In this document: piece by piece, positions 1-9,355 of the stretch | Numbering within the stretch: position 1 is the first letter of the stretch | Layout: every line of letters starts with the position of its first letter | Source of the DNA: Chelativorans sp. | GTDB lineage: Bacteria; Pseudomonadota; Alphaproteobacteria; Rhizobiales; Rhizobiaceae | Direction of reading: 5' to 3' | DNA length: 64,000 nucleotides | Assembly: GCF_031180965.1 (NCBI RefSeq) | Contig: NZ_JAPSLH010000011.1 | Location: 1-64,000, forward strand | Program-made: the position numbers and the translations under genes | Notes under the pieces: generated by a model | Told to the model about the DNA's origin: nothing | Databases searched by the model: none | Seen by the model: only the letters and a program-made list of their open reading frames with translations

Positions 1-2
1 GC

Positions 3-647
3 AAGAATGTGATGCCGCGCGTGGCAGCCCTCCTCGACGTGATGCAGGTCTCCGACGTCATCGAAGTGATCGACGCGAAGACGTTCAAGCGGCCGAGCTA
101 TGCCGGCAATGCCATCCAGACGGTGGAGTCGGCCGACGCAAAGCGCGTCATCACGGTGCGCACCTCCTCGTTCCAGGCGGCAGGCGAAGGCGGGCAGGCT
201 CTGGTCGAGACGGTGGCTGCCGCAGAAGATCGCGGACTGTCCACCTTCATCGAGAACAAGATCGCCGCCAGCGAGCGGCCGGAGCTCACCTCGGCCCGGA
301 TCATCATCTCCGGCGGGCGGGCGCTGGGCTCGGCGGAAAAGTTCCAGGAGGTGATCCTGCCGCTGGCCGACAAGCTGGGGGCCGCGGTCGGCGCCAGCCG
401 CGCGGCGGTCGACGCCGGATACGCGCCGAACGACTGGCAGGTGGGGCAGACGGGCAAGGTTGTGGCGCCCGACCTCTACATAGCCGTCGGCATCTCCGGC
501 GCCATCCAGCATCTTGCCGGCATGAAGGACTCCAAGGTCATCGTCGCCATCAACAAGGACGAGGAGGCGCCGATCTTCCAAGTCGCCGACTATGGGCTTG
601 TCGGCGACCTCTTCCAGATCCTGCCGGAGTTCGAAAAGGCGCTTTGA
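3..647 (+). CDS. etfA: Electron transfer flavoprotein alpha subunit, 3' part
   Basis: This is the C-terminal two thirds of the ETF alpha subunit (FixB/EtfA). The protein pairs with ETF beta, binds FAD, and passes electrons from acyl-CoA and related dehydrogenases to ETF-ubiquinone oxidoreductase. The reading frame is already open at the window edge (K-N-V-M-P-R), so the start codon lies upstream and the first in-window GTG/ATG is not the real start. The FAD-binding domain is clear: ISGGRALGS, then [20 protein letters not shown], then [10 protein letters not shown], ending [11 protein letters not shown], which is the usual ETF-alpha C-terminus. etfB would be expected just upstream. The gene looks intact up to its TGA, and everything immediately downstream is decayed. 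Confidence 0.95.
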   Translation, partial: KNVMPRVAALLDVMQVSDVIEVIDAKTFKRPSYAGNAIQTVESADAKRVITVRTSSFQAAGEGGQALVETVAAAEDRGLSTFIENKIAASERPELTSARIIISGGRALGSAEKFQEVILPLADKLGAAVGASRAAVDAGYAPNDWQVGQTGKVVAPDLYIAVGISGAIQHLAGMKDSKVIVAINKDEEAPIFQVADYGLVGDLFQILPEFEKAL

Positions 648-919
648 TCCGCCCCGCCGCTGCTGACGCTCTATGACTCCGTATGACTTGTTGCTGGGCA
701 CCCCCGTTCGCGGTCGAAAGACCCGCCGCGCCCGCATGGCCCGCATTGCGCGCCCGATGTCGAATGGTTCCTCGTTCAGTTCGACGAATTCGGCTTCCTC
801 GAGCATCGAGACTAATGGCTATTTTTTGATGGCTCCACACGTCTAGCACGTCTCGGTATACGCCGAAGGCCACATCAGTACGTATCTTTGTGGCCGCCAG
901 GATCACGCTCGTTGCAGGT

Positions 920-1144
920 CAACGAGTGATTAGGGGGAAAATTCGCATAAGCGTCGTAGAAATACCACCACCAGAAGAAGGCCGGCGGTGGATAGAACGG
1001 TATCCAGCGATCTCGAACCACGGCGTTCCAAGCTGAGCCTGGAAACCTAGGCGCCACGCAGTCCACTGCGTCGCCACTCCATGTCGTCGCCAAAACAATG
1101 AAGAGCACAACGGCGAGCTGACCCCACAGTATGCGGACATTCAT
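920..1144 (-). pseudogene. TraG/VirD4-type coupling protein N-terminal relic
   Basis: The minus strand reads as the N-terminal membrane part of a rhizobial TraG/VirD4 conjugal coupling protein, but only across two reading frames. The first frame gives MNVRILWGQLAVVLFIVLAT. A second frame gives ATQWTAWRLGFQAQLGTPWF, and the first frame then resumes with PPAFFWWWYFYDAYA. Two compensating indels therefore interrupt it, and homology stops just after DAYA, where the rest of the coupling ATPase is missing. In intact members this segment is two membrane helices ahead of the cytoplasmic ATPase. It probably marks an old conjugative or integrative element at this site. The family call rests on recalled motif similarity. 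Confidence 0.6.
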
Positions 1145-1807
1145 TTCCTCGCGCGTGAGTGAACGCGCATCGAAAGCCGCCGTGGCGAATGCGACAAGCG
1201 AAACCGTCTCCACCCAAGGTTCGATTGCGCTACGACTGGCAATTACGTGCGCGGGGCGAGCCGGAACGTAACCATGCGCAACCACTCCAACAAAGGAGGA
1301 CAGTTGCTCATTATGTTCGCTTGAGGCGCAAATTCAGCCGCTGCAGCTGCAGTGTTGGACTCACTTCCGTGCAACCAGTTAAGCCGACTCGCTGTTCCGC
1401 GCCCAGGGCGGCAGCCCTGCGCGCCCCGTCCCCGACTTTTGATAAACGGATCAAAGGAAACGGCCATCCTGTTCAAGGTGGCCCGCGCATAGGGCTACAG
1501 CCATCGGATCGCGAGGAACTCATCCGGGAGATCGCTCTGCAGGTCTGAATTCCGTCGATGGATTCCACGCCGATGCCAGGGTCACCACGTGGATTCCAAC
1601 TTTTTTCGCTCGGGCATAAGAGATCTGCTCTCAACGATCAGGGGTAAGCTTCTGACCTGGTGCGCTTTGGCCGTGCACAGCGGTGACTTGGAGTCCCGCA
1701 ACCTCCCGATCTTCCGCCCGGCTGTAGCGGCCGCGTCGTCTTGATCGTGCTGGCCGAAGGTGCTCACGTCTCAAAGCCTAAGTCTCCCGATGCAGAGTGC
1801 GCGTGAC
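1145..1807. other. No recognisable gene
   Basis: Several short open frames exist on both strands, but none has a convincing ribosome binding site, domain or codon pattern. The stretch lies between two decayed genes and is best read as eroded DNA. Confidence 0.5.
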
Positions 1808-2345
1808 TCACCCGGTTGAGCTTCCTGATGCATCCAGAGCGAAACTGCCCACTCCAACGGGAGCCCGCCCATCCCCTGCTTCGATGTTTGCTGCGACTCC
1901 CTCGGTCGAGAACCCCACCATACAGTTCGATAAGGCCGTATCCTGAGTGGGCCAGCTCCGCGGCGACGCGCGCACCGGTCGCCTCGTCAGGGACGGGAAC
2001 GAAGGTAGTCTCCTGCGGCGGGGAGACCTTCACGAAGCGGTCCCGACCCGGATCAGCGTCGCGCTTTAGGATCACGAGGGCCTCGCGTGGCGGCTTCCCC
2101 TCGCTGAACGCAGAGTTATAGACGGCGGCCGGCTGGAGGGATTCAATGCCGAATGTGACCGAACTCACGCGCAGCTTCGGCCCGACAGCAGCGGCCACCT
2201 TTGGCCGCCAGACAGGTGAAATTCCTCCGCAGAGCTCTATGAGGCGGATTCCCAAGTCCGCGAGTTCCCGCGCCACCTCCGAAGCCTGCGCAGCATCACC
2301 TGCCGCGACGATGATGACCCTTCCATCGGCCCCCTCCAGCGTGAA
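1808..2345 (-). pseudogene. DUF6506-like protein, frameshifted
   Basis: Two related half-repeats are visible on the minus strand. The first runs from GRVIIVAAGDAAQASEVARE to GIRLIELCGG and then KLRVSSVTFGIESL. The second contains TTFVPVPDEATGARVAAELA and GYGLIELYGG. Directly after the second YGG motif the open frame turns to arginine-rich nonsense, while the neighbouring frame continues sensibly as FSTEGVAANIEAGDGRAPVG and ends at a TGA. A single indel near 1928 therefore broke the gene. The 5' end has no clear start codon or Shine-Dalgarno and merges into low-quality sequence near 2345. As I recall it, the family is an uncharacterised DUF6506-type protein. Its function is unknown. Confidence 0.55.
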
Positions 2346-2542
2346 CCGATCGGCCGCTCCGCGGGCTCGGCGTGGAGCCCGTTGCAGCGCCCTTCGATCT
2401 GGGGTCGGCCACGGCGGCGGAGTCTGATCCTCTTTGCCGAAGCGGCGTGCCGACGAGCATTGCCCTGACTGCAGCGGAACCGTTCAGGACCGAATATCGG
2501 ATCACCTGCAGGGCGGCCTGAGATCACAGACGCGCAAGCGAA

Positions 2543-3154
2543 GATGAGGAAACGGCGTTGACCTATCGCGAAGAAAACTTCCTGCAATCGCAAATTCGGA
2601 GCATCGTCGACTTCTAGTATCCCGTGTGCATCGACCACGAACGCGGCGGCTTCATCAACCAGCTCCTGGACGACGCAGGAGCCTTGATCTGGGAGCACTA
2701 CCACAGTGATTGGACCCCGGGCTCGGAATACAACAAGGAGGATCCGAGGCATCTGTTCAAGCCCTACGACTATCTTACCGGCCACTTCGTCGAATGGGCC
2801 AAGCTGCTCTTGATCCTCCGTCGCTATCGGCCCGAAGACTGGCATGTCGAGTCGGCGGAGCGGCTGTTCAATACGGCAATGGAGAGGGCCTGGGATGGAG
2901 AAGGCCAGGGTGTGCACTACAGCTTTGCTCCCGACGGCGGCATCCTGGATACGGACCGCTACTATTGGGTCCTATCCGAAATGATCGCCGCCGCCGCCCT
3001 GCTCGCGCTGTAGACGGGGGGGCGGCAATACTGGGATTGGTACGAGCGCGGCTGGGAATATGCCGACCGGCATTTCATCGACCACGAACATGGCGGCTGG
3101 TTTCGCGTTCTCGACCGTTTCGGGCGGAAGTATAGCAATGAGAAGAGTCCTTGA
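2543..3154 (+). pseudogene. AGE family epimerase/isomerase, two internal stops
   Basis: The translation matches N-acylglucosamine 2-epimerase (AGE)-type sugar isomerases, (alpha/alpha)6-barrel enzymes that interconvert aldoses, ketoses or N-acyl hexosamines. Readable blocks are LTYREENFLQSQIRSIVDF, then stop (TAG at 2615-2617), then ERGGFINQLLDDAG, DWTPGSEYNKEDPRHLFKPY and HFVEWAKLLLILRRY. A second in-frame TAG follows at 3011-3013. After it the same frame continues as QYWDWYERGWEYADRHFIDH and HGGWFRVLDRFGRKYSNEKS before ending at 3152-3154. Both stops sit inside conserved family blocks, so these are nonsense mutations rather than gene ends. The product is also shorter at both termini than the roughly 400-residue family norm. 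Confidence 0.75.
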
Positions 3155-3190
3155 GATGAACTCCGCTGCCGAGACGAATAGACGCCTACA

Positions 3191-3432
3191 ATGCCGTTCT
3201 ATCGCTTTAACCTGAAGCCCGACAAAACCTTCCTCACTGCATAGACGAAGAGGTGCTTTTGCCGAACCAAGAGGCCGCGCTGAAGGAGGCCACCAGAACC
3301 TGCGGCGCGATGATCCGCGACATGGACGGCTTACCTCTTGGCTGCGAATGGCAAATGGAAGTCGCCGACGAGGAGGGACCGATCTTCGCCATCACCGTTG
3401 GTGCAAAGCAGATGCGCTGGGCATCGCGCTGA
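3191..3432 (+). pseudogene. DUF6894-like small protein, frameshifted
   Basis: The gene starts MPFYRFNLKPDKTFLTA and then meets TAG. The next frame carries the rest of the protein: DEEVLLPNQEAALKEATRTC, then GCEWQMEVADEEGPIFAITV. This is the usual layout of DUF6894, a small protein of about 80 residues that is very common in rhizobia and has no known function. An indel near 3240 separates the two parts, apparently with loss of a few codons. A good intrinsic terminator lies just downstream on the same strand, which supports a once-expressed gene. Confidence 0.6.
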
Positions 3433-3448
3433 AATGTCATTTGATTGC

Positions 3449-3481
3449 GCCCCCGCTGGCTCCTGCCGGCGGGGCTTTTTT
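3449..3481 (+). terminator. Rho-independent terminator
   Basis: CCCCGC (3451-3456) pairs with GCGGGG (3469-3474), extended by flanking GC/GC, and is followed directly by a run of six T. It lies 17 bases after the stop of the decayed DUF6894 gene on the plus strand. Confidence 0.75.
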
Positions 3482-3489
3482 GTTCGCGA

Positions 3490-3734
3490 TCAGTGCTTCG
3501 TCAGGGTGTCGCGATAGGCTTGATCTTGCTCCTCATAAGCCTCGTCGACCACTGCGGGCTCGGTGATCCCGCTGCCGTGGGCAAGGAAAGTCTCCAGCCA
3601 GATCAGGGTTCCTTCATCATCGAGAGTATCGCCCAGCTGGATTCGATGGCCTGCAGTTCGATCGAGGGCCCATACTGCTCCATCGTCCAGTCCAGCAGAG
3701 AGCAGATCTTCGCTTTGATGTCTTCCTCGGGCAT
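3490..3734 (-). pseudogene. Small acidic protein of unknown function, frameshifted
   Basis: On the minus strand, ATG at 3734 opens MPEEDIKAKICSLLDWTMEQ followed by YGPSIELQAIESSWA, and this frame stops at 3603-3605. The neighbouring frame continues naturally with DTLDDEGTLIWLETFLAHGS and then ITEPAVVDEAYEEQDQAYRD, stopping at 3490-3492. One indel near 3633 splits what was probably an acidic, mostly helical protein of about 80 residues. I do not recognise the family. It is adjacent and antisense-oriented to the DUF6894 relic and upstream of nothing functional. Confidence 0.45.
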
Positions 3735-3767
3735 GCGAGTCCTCACTTCTTCCGTTTTGACGGACGC

Positions 3768-4660
3768 TTAGGCGTGGACTGCATTGTGCGTCATCTTCTC
3801 AGGCAGCGGCCCCATGAGGTGAACGCCCTTGCCGCCGGTCAGCTTGGCCAGGTCGCGATCCCTTCCTGCTTCAGGTGATCGCGCAGGTTAAGCGCCGTCT
3901 CGACCACAAACTCCCACGGGATGCCCTCACCGGGATCCAGGTCGAAGATCAGCGTGTCGGCGTGCTCTATGTCGTCAACCGTCGCCGCTCAGGGGTGCAC
4001 CTCGACGACGCCGATTTCGACCAGGCCGAGGAGGCCGGCAAGATCGTCCACCCATAGCCGAACTCCTTCGCCGCCCTCGCGCTTCTGGATGCGCAACTGG
4101 TGCACCTCCGGCGGGATCGGGGGGAGCGGTCAATGGCCGGCCGCCGAGGGAATCCCAGTGCGCGATCGGCTACCCGCGTCCAGTAGCCGACGAGTTCCTC
4201 CTTTGATGGCACGACCGCGTCCCGCAGCAGCTGTAGAATGTTCTCCTTCGGCACGTCGCCGCTGGTTCTCGCGACCTTCGGTGTTTTCCGCGCGGGCGCC
4301 TGACTCTCCTCTACCAAACCCTTGAAGGCCGCCTCGCGGAGCAACCCGTTATCCGTCTCAGCACCATAGGCGATCTCCGCCTCAGCGGGCTCTTGCGGGT
4401 GATATGAGGATCGAGCCGCTCCCTTATCTCCCGCGCTGCGGCCATGGTGTAGCCCGTTGCAGCCTTGCCGGCATAGACCAGGCGATCTTCCTCCCATCGG
4501 CCGAGATAGAGCGAGGCAATCCGGCGCGTCCGGGCCCCAAGCTTCTCCACGAACGCGATGCATTTCTGGCATGTAGTTCCAGCGGTCGTAATTCTTCGAG
4601 CTGACGTCCTGGAGCACGTGGTTCTGAAGGCTATCAAACGAGTGGATCGGCGGCGGTGCG
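3768..4660 (-). pseudogene. ligD: LigD-type ATP-dependent DNA ligase/polymerase relic
   Basis: Blocks of a bacterial non-homologous end-joining LigD are spread over three minus-strand frames. The ligase OB-fold part reads RRIASLYLGRWEEDRLVYAG and AREIRERLDPHITRKSPL. The linker reads EIAYGAETDNGLLREAAFKG and DVPKENILQLLRDAVVPSKE. The start of the primase-polymerase module reads RLWVDDLAGLLGLVEIGVVE, then an in-frame stop where HPW is expected, then DIEHADTLIFDLDPGEGIPW and a frameshift before KLTGGKGVHLMGPLPEKMTH. The frame ends at TAA (3768-3770), far short of the full polymerase domain, and the catalytic N-terminal ligase half is also gone. In LigD both modules act with Ku on double-strand breaks; this copy cannot be functional. 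Confidence 0.8.
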
Positions 4661-4884
4661 GTACCCGGCTCGGTAAGGCTGGGGCAGGGGACTGGGATAT
4701 GGGATCGACAGATGGTGTCCTTTAAGGACCTCAACTCCTGCCGCTTTGCGCCCCATTTCAGTCGGACAGGAAAGCTGGTCGACACTCCTGAAGCGGACAT
4801 TCTACAGTGGTCATAGCAGTCTGTACCCGCCTGCTCGGCGACGTTCTATACCAGCGGGCCTGAGGGTTCTGTGAGCCGCCATGC

Positions 4885-5499
4885 TCACAGCCGTGGCCAC
4901 TCACCTTTCTCCAGCCAGTGGTCGAGCATCCAGAGGCGGTCACAGCCCCACAGCGGCTCGCCATCTGCAATGAAGAAGGGCACTCCGAAGACGTTGCGCG
5001 AGATCGCATACTGAACCGCGTCGTGTAGCCGCTGCTTCAACTCGCGTGATCCGAGCGCTTCCTCCATGCCCGTCGTTACGATGCCAAGTCGCTGCGCTTC
5101 TTTGATCACTGTCTCTGGTGGCGTGATGTCGAGCGCATCCGTCCACAGCCTGGCCGAGAGATGCCGGATCAATTGTGACGCGGCCTCGGGATCGCGATCC
5201 TTGAGCCAGAGAAAAGCGCGGCAGGCAGCAAGGGAGTTGATGCCGGAAAGCCCGTGCCGGTTCAGCGGCACACCGAACATCGATGCCAAGCGCTGGACGT
5301 CGTGCCAGAAATAGACCGATTTCAGCGGCGTCTCCGGCACAGGCTTAAGTCCCATGACCTTGAGGGTAGTGATCCCGATCAAGGTTGGGCGCCAATCAAT
5401 GGCACGCCCGTGGTGCGCAGCGATTTCGTCTATCCTGGTCGTCGCCAGGTAGGAGAAGGGCGAGATCGGGTCGAAGAAGAACTCGATCGGCGGCTTCAC
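4885..5499 (-). CDS. 2-hydroxychromene-2-carboxylate isomerase-like (DsbA/GST-kappa fold)
   Basis: This 204-residue protein starts MKPPIEFFFDPISPFSYLAT, the signature of 2-hydroxychromene-2-carboxylate isomerases, which are glutathione-dependent, kappa-class GST-like thioredoxin-fold enzymes. The conserved SPFSY serine region at the N-terminus and the C-terminal FGVPFFIADGEPLWGCDRL block (cis-proline loop) are both present, and the length is normal. The start codon overlaps the end of the acyl-CoA ligase gene by four bases, so the two are translationally coupled. In characterised pathways the enzyme isomerises an intermediate of naphthalene-type aromatic breakdown. No ring dioxygenase genes occur here, so the true substrate is open. 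The context suggests catabolism of an aromatic or other carboxylic acid. Confidence 0.85.
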   Translation of the reverse strand: MKPPIEFFFDPISPFSYLATTRIDEIAAHHGRAIDWRPTLIGITTLKVMGLKPVPETPLKSVYFWHDVQRLASMFGVPLNRHGLSGINSLAACRAFLWLKDRDPEAASQLIRHLSARLWTDALDITPPETVIKEAQRLGIVTTGMEEALGSRELKQRLHDAVQYAISRNVFGVPFFIADGEPLWGCDRLWMLDHWLEKGEWPRL

Positions 5500-7106
5500 G
5501 ATGCACTCACCGGCTTGTCCAAGGCTTCAGTAGCCAGCACCCGCAACTTGGCCTTCGAAACCTTGCCGAAGCCGACACGCGGCAGTTGGTCAATGAAGAT
5601 GATACGGCGCGGAACCTTGAAGCGCGCAAGTGTCAGCTTACAGGCCTCCTCTATCTCGGCGCGAAGCTGCCCTTCCGACCCGTCCTTGGAATGCCTGACC
5701 ACGAAGGCCACCGGTACTTCGCTGCGCAGCGGGTCGGGCCCGGCGACCACCGCCACTTCTGCCACGCCGGGTACTGCCTGGATCACCGCTTCGATCTCGC
5801 TTGCCGCCACGCCCTCGCCCCCTACCTTGATGACATCCTTGATGCGATCAACGAAGGTGATCGTACCATCTTCGTTAAGACGCACGCGGTCGCCGCTGCG
5901 GAAGAAGCCGTCTTCCTCGAAAGCGTTGCGGGTTGCGTCCGCGTCGCCAAAATATTCAAGGAAGATCGATCTTCCACGGATCCCGCGCACGAGTAGTTCG
6001 CCGTTTTCTCCGGCCAAGGCGCCTCTGCCTCTCTCATCGACGATGCGCACTTCGTAGCCCACCGACGGGCGCCCGACCGCGTTGGCGGCGAGCGGCCCGA
6101 GGCGAGGATCGCCGATGATCGGCTGCGAGATCATCTCGGTCATGCCCCAGGCCGATGAGAATTGTTCGATCCCGAAATGCGCCTGCTCGCGCGGCATCTG
6201 CCGATTGGTGATCCATTGACGGAAATGGTGCGCGGGAGGCCGCTCCTGCTGCATCAGCGCCGCCATGGTGAACGGCACGTGCGGTGAGACGGTGGAGCGA
6301 TGTGCAACCGCTGTCGGCCAGAACCTTGTCGCGGAGAAGCGTGGCTGCAGGACCACGGTGCCGCCGGACCAGATAGCTGGCAGGAACGCCCAAGAGAAGC
6401 CGACGACGTGGAACAGCGGCAAGAAAAGCTGGGTTACGTCCGAGGCCAGGAAGCCCTGCTGTGCGGCGCCGAGACGTGCTGCCCAGAGCATATTCTCATG
6501 GGTCCACAAAACCGCCTTGGCTCGCGCCGTGGTGCCGGTTGTGAACAGGATCAGCGCCGGTAGCGTTAAATCCGGTGCACGCATGGGCATTGGCTCGCCG
6601 CAGAGCGAGGCGAAACGGTCAGACCTTTGCGGGAGTTCGTTTGGTCGCGCCGTATGGCCCGCGCCGCTGTCGGTAGTAGCGATCCAGTCCAATCCCCGGA
6701 CATGCGATGCCACCATCTCCGCCAGCGATGGCTGTGTTATTGCAGCCCTGACGCCGACCGCGTCGGCGAGGACCGCAAGTTCCGGACCCGTCGCCATCGC
6801 GTTCGTTGCCACGCAGATGGCCCCCAGCCAAGCACAGGCAAAGCGGGCGATGAGCGCCTCGGGCGCATTTTCGAGATGAACTAGGATGCGATCGCCCACC
6901 GAAATCCCCCGCGCGGACAGGCCGCCGGCAACGCAGCGGACCTGATGCACGAACTGCGAATAGGTCCAGCTCGCCTCCTCGCCTTCGGCGGGCACCCATA
7001 CCAGCATCGGATGGTTTGGGCGCGCGTCGGCCAGGCGCACGAGCATTGTTGCGACGTCGATGCCTGCAAAAGGCGAGACGTGGCCGCCGCCGTCAGTTGA
7101 ACGCAT
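5496..7106 (-). CDS. AMP-dependent acyl-CoA synthetase/ligase
   Basis: A 536-residue member of the ANL superfamily, expected to activate a carboxylic acid through an acyl-adenylate and transfer it to CoA in the cytoplasm. Visible core motifs are the A3 phosphate loop LILFTTGTTARAKAVLWTHE, A5 SSAWGMTE, A7/A8 FFRSGDRVRLNEDGTITFVD with RIKDVIKVGGEGV, and the C-terminal A10 lysine in GFGKVSKAKLR. The phosphate loop is a variant: the common TSGTTGxPK is TTGTTARAKA, losing the usual second glycine and proline but keeping the lysine. It sits 18 bp after the TctC-type binding protein and overlaps the isomerase gene, so the three form an operon for uptake and CoA activation of an acid. Its closest recalled look-alikes are CaiC-type (crotonobetaine/carnitine) ligases. 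Confidence 0.88.
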   Translation of the reverse strand: MRSTDGGGHVSPFAGIDVATMLVRLADARPNHPMLVWVPAEGEEASWTYSQFVHQVRCVAGGLSARGISVGDRILVHLENAPEALIARFACAWLGAICVATNAMATGPELAVLADAVGVRAAITQPSLAEMVASHVRGLDWIATTDSGAGHTARPNELPQRSDRFASLCGEPMPMRAPDLTLPALILFTTGTTARAKAVLWTHENMLWAARLGAAQQGFLASDVTQLFLPLFHVVGFSWAFLPAIWSGGTVVLQPRFSATRFWPTAVAHRSTVSPHVPFTMAALMQQERPPAHHFRQWITNRQMPREQAHFGIEQFSSAWGMTEMISQPIIGDPRLGPLAANAVGRPSVGYEVRIVDERGRGALAGENGELLVRGIRGRSIFLEYFGDADATRNAFEEDGFFRSGDRVRLNEDGTITFVDRIKDVIKVGGEGVAASEIEAVIQAVPGVAEVAVVAGPDPLRSEVPVAFVVRHSKDGSEGQLRAEIEEACKLTLARFKVPRRIIFIDQLPRVGFGKVSKAKLRVLATEALDKPVSAS

Positions 7107-7124
7107 GTGTGGCTTTGGATCCTC

Positions 7125-8105
7125 TTACTGCGGCTCGATACCGGCAGCCTCCACGTAGCCCTTCCAGTCATCGATCTGTTGGAGGAGCAATGCCTGGCCT
7201 TCCTCGGGCGTGCTGATGAATGGATCGCCGCCATTGTCGTTGAGGAACTTGACCGTCTCCGGCTTTGCCAGGATCGCATTGAAGTGGCCATTGATCTTGT
7301 CCACGACCGGCTTCGGAGTGGCGGACGGAACGATCGCCGCGAACCAGCTGAGCATCACGAGATTCGGCATGCCCGCTTCGCCGAAGGTCGGGTAGTCGGG
7401 CGCGGATTTTAGCCGCTCGGGGGTGCTGACTGCGAGAATGCGCGCAGCACCGGAGCGTGCCTGCGCCAGCGAGAACACCGGGTTCATCATGGCGAAGTCG
7501 ATCTGCCCGCTCTTCATGTCATTCACGATTTCCAGGTCCGTCTGGTAGGCGACCGCCGCTGTTTTCAGGTCCGCGGCATCCGTAAACAGCCGGCCCATGA
7601 CGCGGCCCGTTGTGTTCGAAAAGGCGTAGTTGCCGCCATCGCCCTTAGCCTTCATCGCCTCGACCAGCTCTGCCACCGTCTTGTGCGGACTTGCCGCCGG
7701 GACGATCAGCATGAAGGCTTGCTGGTTGATAGTTGCGGCGATCTGAAGGTCCTTCGCTACGTCAATCGGCGGCTTTTTGAATAAGTGCATGTTGGCGGCG
7801 ATCGAGCTCGCCGCATGAACGTAGATCGTGTGGCCGTCGGGCTTCGAGCGCGCGACATACTCAGCACCGATATTGCCTGCCGCACCGGTCTTGTTTTCGA
7901 CTACGACAGTCGCACCGGTTGCCTCGGCGAGTTCCTTGCCTAGATAGCGCACGAGAACGTCCGAACCGGAACCTGGCGGAAAGCCAGTGATCAGATGAAC
8001 GTCACGGATGGGGAATTGCACGTCCTGTGCGATCGCTGACCATGCGCCAAATGCCAGCGCCGTTGCACCGATTGCGCCCACTAGGCAGCGTCTCGTCAAG
8101 CTCAT
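7125..8105 (-). CDS. Tripartite tricarboxylate transporter (TctC/Bug) substrate-binding protein
   Basis: A periplasmic binding protein of about 326 residues. The chosen ATG at 8105 gives a classic signal peptide (MSLTRRCLVGAIGATALAFG, cleavage likely after SAIAQ) and has GGAGGAG at the right spacing; the longer open frame upstream would put charged residues in front of the signal. Family features are FPIRDVHLITGFPPGSGSD near the N-terminus, VVVENKTGAAGNIGAEYVAR, and PDYPTFGEAGMP in the C-terminal half. Such proteins bind carboxylates and feed TctAB permeases, or act as orphan Bug sensors. No tctA or tctB gene is here, so it is either an orphan or uses a distant permease. It leads the operon with the acyl-CoA ligase. 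Confidence 0.9.
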   Translation of the reverse strand: MSLTRRCLVGAIGATALAFGAWSAIAQDVQFPIRDVHLITGFPPGSGSDVLVRYLGKELAEATGATVVVENKTGAAGNIGAEYVARSKPDGHTIYVHAASSIAANMHLFKKPPIDVAKDLQIAATINQQAFMLIVPAASPHKTVAELVEAMKAKGDGGNYAFSNTTGRVMGRLFTDAADLKTAAVAYQTDLEIVNDMKSGQIDFAMMNPVFSLAQARSGAARILAVSTPERLKSAPDYPTFGEAGMPNLVMLSWFAAIVPSATPKPVVDKINGHFNAILAKPETVKFLNDNGGDPFISTPEEGQALLLQQIDDWKGYVEAAGIEPQ

Positions 8106-8282
8106 GATGCTCCTCCATCGCTCAGCGGGTGCGCCTCTCAGGCGCGATTTCAACCCGCATGCTCCTCCAGCGTATAGCGGTTAGCGGCCGATGGTCGGCT
8201 ACACTACTCGCTCATGCCTTGGCGACCATAAAGGCTGGGCAAACCTTGACTAGGCGCACGCCGAGAACCTAAGGTACCGAAT

Positions 8283-9215
8283 ATGGAACACTCGCAATCG
8301 AGGCCAGGGGCTCGATCGCCGCGCATCGATCTGAATGCGCTGATGCTGTTCTACGAAACGGTCAACGCACGCAGCATCAATAAGGCATCGGCGTTGCTCG
8401 ACATGCCGAAGTCGACAATCAGCAGGCGATTGCGCATGTTGGAGCAGCAATTCAACTCGACGCTGCTGAAGCGCGGCGCGCGCTCGCTTAGCTTGACGGA
8501 AACCGGGCGGGCGCTCTACCAGCGCTGTCTAAGCATAGTAGCGGAACTGGAGAAGGCGAACCTCCAGACTGCCGCCATCCAGGAGGAGATGAGCGGTGTC
8601 CTGCGGATCAGCATGCCATCATTCTTCGTGGGATGGGTGGCCGAGGCGATAGCTGACTTCGCGCGCCAGTATCCCGCGCTCCGGCTGGAGATCGAGGCGC
8701 TCAATCGCCATGTGGACGTCTCCGAAGAGCCATTCGACCTCGCAATTCATTTCGGCAAGCCTGCCGAAACCTTTCATCCGACGCGGTTGCTGGCAGAACT
8801 CCCGCGCAACTTCTATGCAACGCCGGGCTACCTAAAAAAGCACGGGACGCCCACGCGCTACTCAGAACTGGCGCGACATGACATGATCGCCCACCAGTTT
8901 CAGATGCGCGACAAGGTCTTCCCATGGTTCACCAAGCCGGACGGCGACGCGACGCCACTGCCACCGCGCGCTGTGGTCAATAATGCGGTCCTCGTCCGTG
9001 ACCTCATCCTTCGCGACCTCGGCATAGGCCTGATGCCGGATATAATGTGCCTGGAGGACGTGGCCGACGGGCGATTGGTGCGCGTGGCGCTTGATTGGCA
9101 GAGTCCGCCTCTAGCGGCTTCGGCGACGTATCTTGCCCGCCGCTACGCGCCTGCAAAGACGCGCGCGTTCCTCGACCATCTTTCAGCGTTCCTCCGTAAG
9201 CGCGCGTACTGCTAG
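8283..9215 (+). CDS. LysR family transcriptional regulator
   Basis: A 310-residue LysR protein. The N-terminal winged HTH (residues about 14-72) reads DLNALMLFYETVNARSINKA, then MPKSTISRRLRMLEQQFN. The remainder is the two-lobed effector-binding domain, for example FDLAIHFGKPAE. The start ATG at 8283 follows a weak ribosome site. The gene is divergent from the TctC/ligase/isomerase operon across a 177-bp gap, the standard LysR layout, so it probably controls that operon in response to the acid substrate or its CoA derivative. No T-N11-A box could be assigned with confidence. Confidence 0.9.
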   Translation: MEHSQSRPGARSPRIDLNALMLFYETVNARSINKASALLDMPKSTISRRLRMLEQQFNSTLLKRGARSLSLTETGRALYQRCLSIVAELEKANLQTAAIQEEMSGVLRISMPSFFVGWVAEAIADFARQYPALRLEIEALNRHVDVSEEPFDLAIHFGKPAETFHPTRLLAELPRNFYATPGYLKKHGTPTRYSELARHDMIAHQFQMRDKVFPWFTKPDGDATPLPPRAVVNNAVLVRDLILRDLGIGLMPDIMCLEDVADGRLVRVALDWQSPPLAASATYLARRYAPAKTRAFLDHLSAFLRKRAYC

Positions 9216-9355
9216 CCGAAAGAATTTCTCGAGTGGGCCGCGTTTCGAACACTGGATTCGATGACGTCAGCTATTTGAACCGGAATGCCTCTGGTAGCGT
9301 CGCTATTGTCGTGGGAGGAACGTGGCGTCCCGACGCCGCGCTACCGGGAGGAGGT

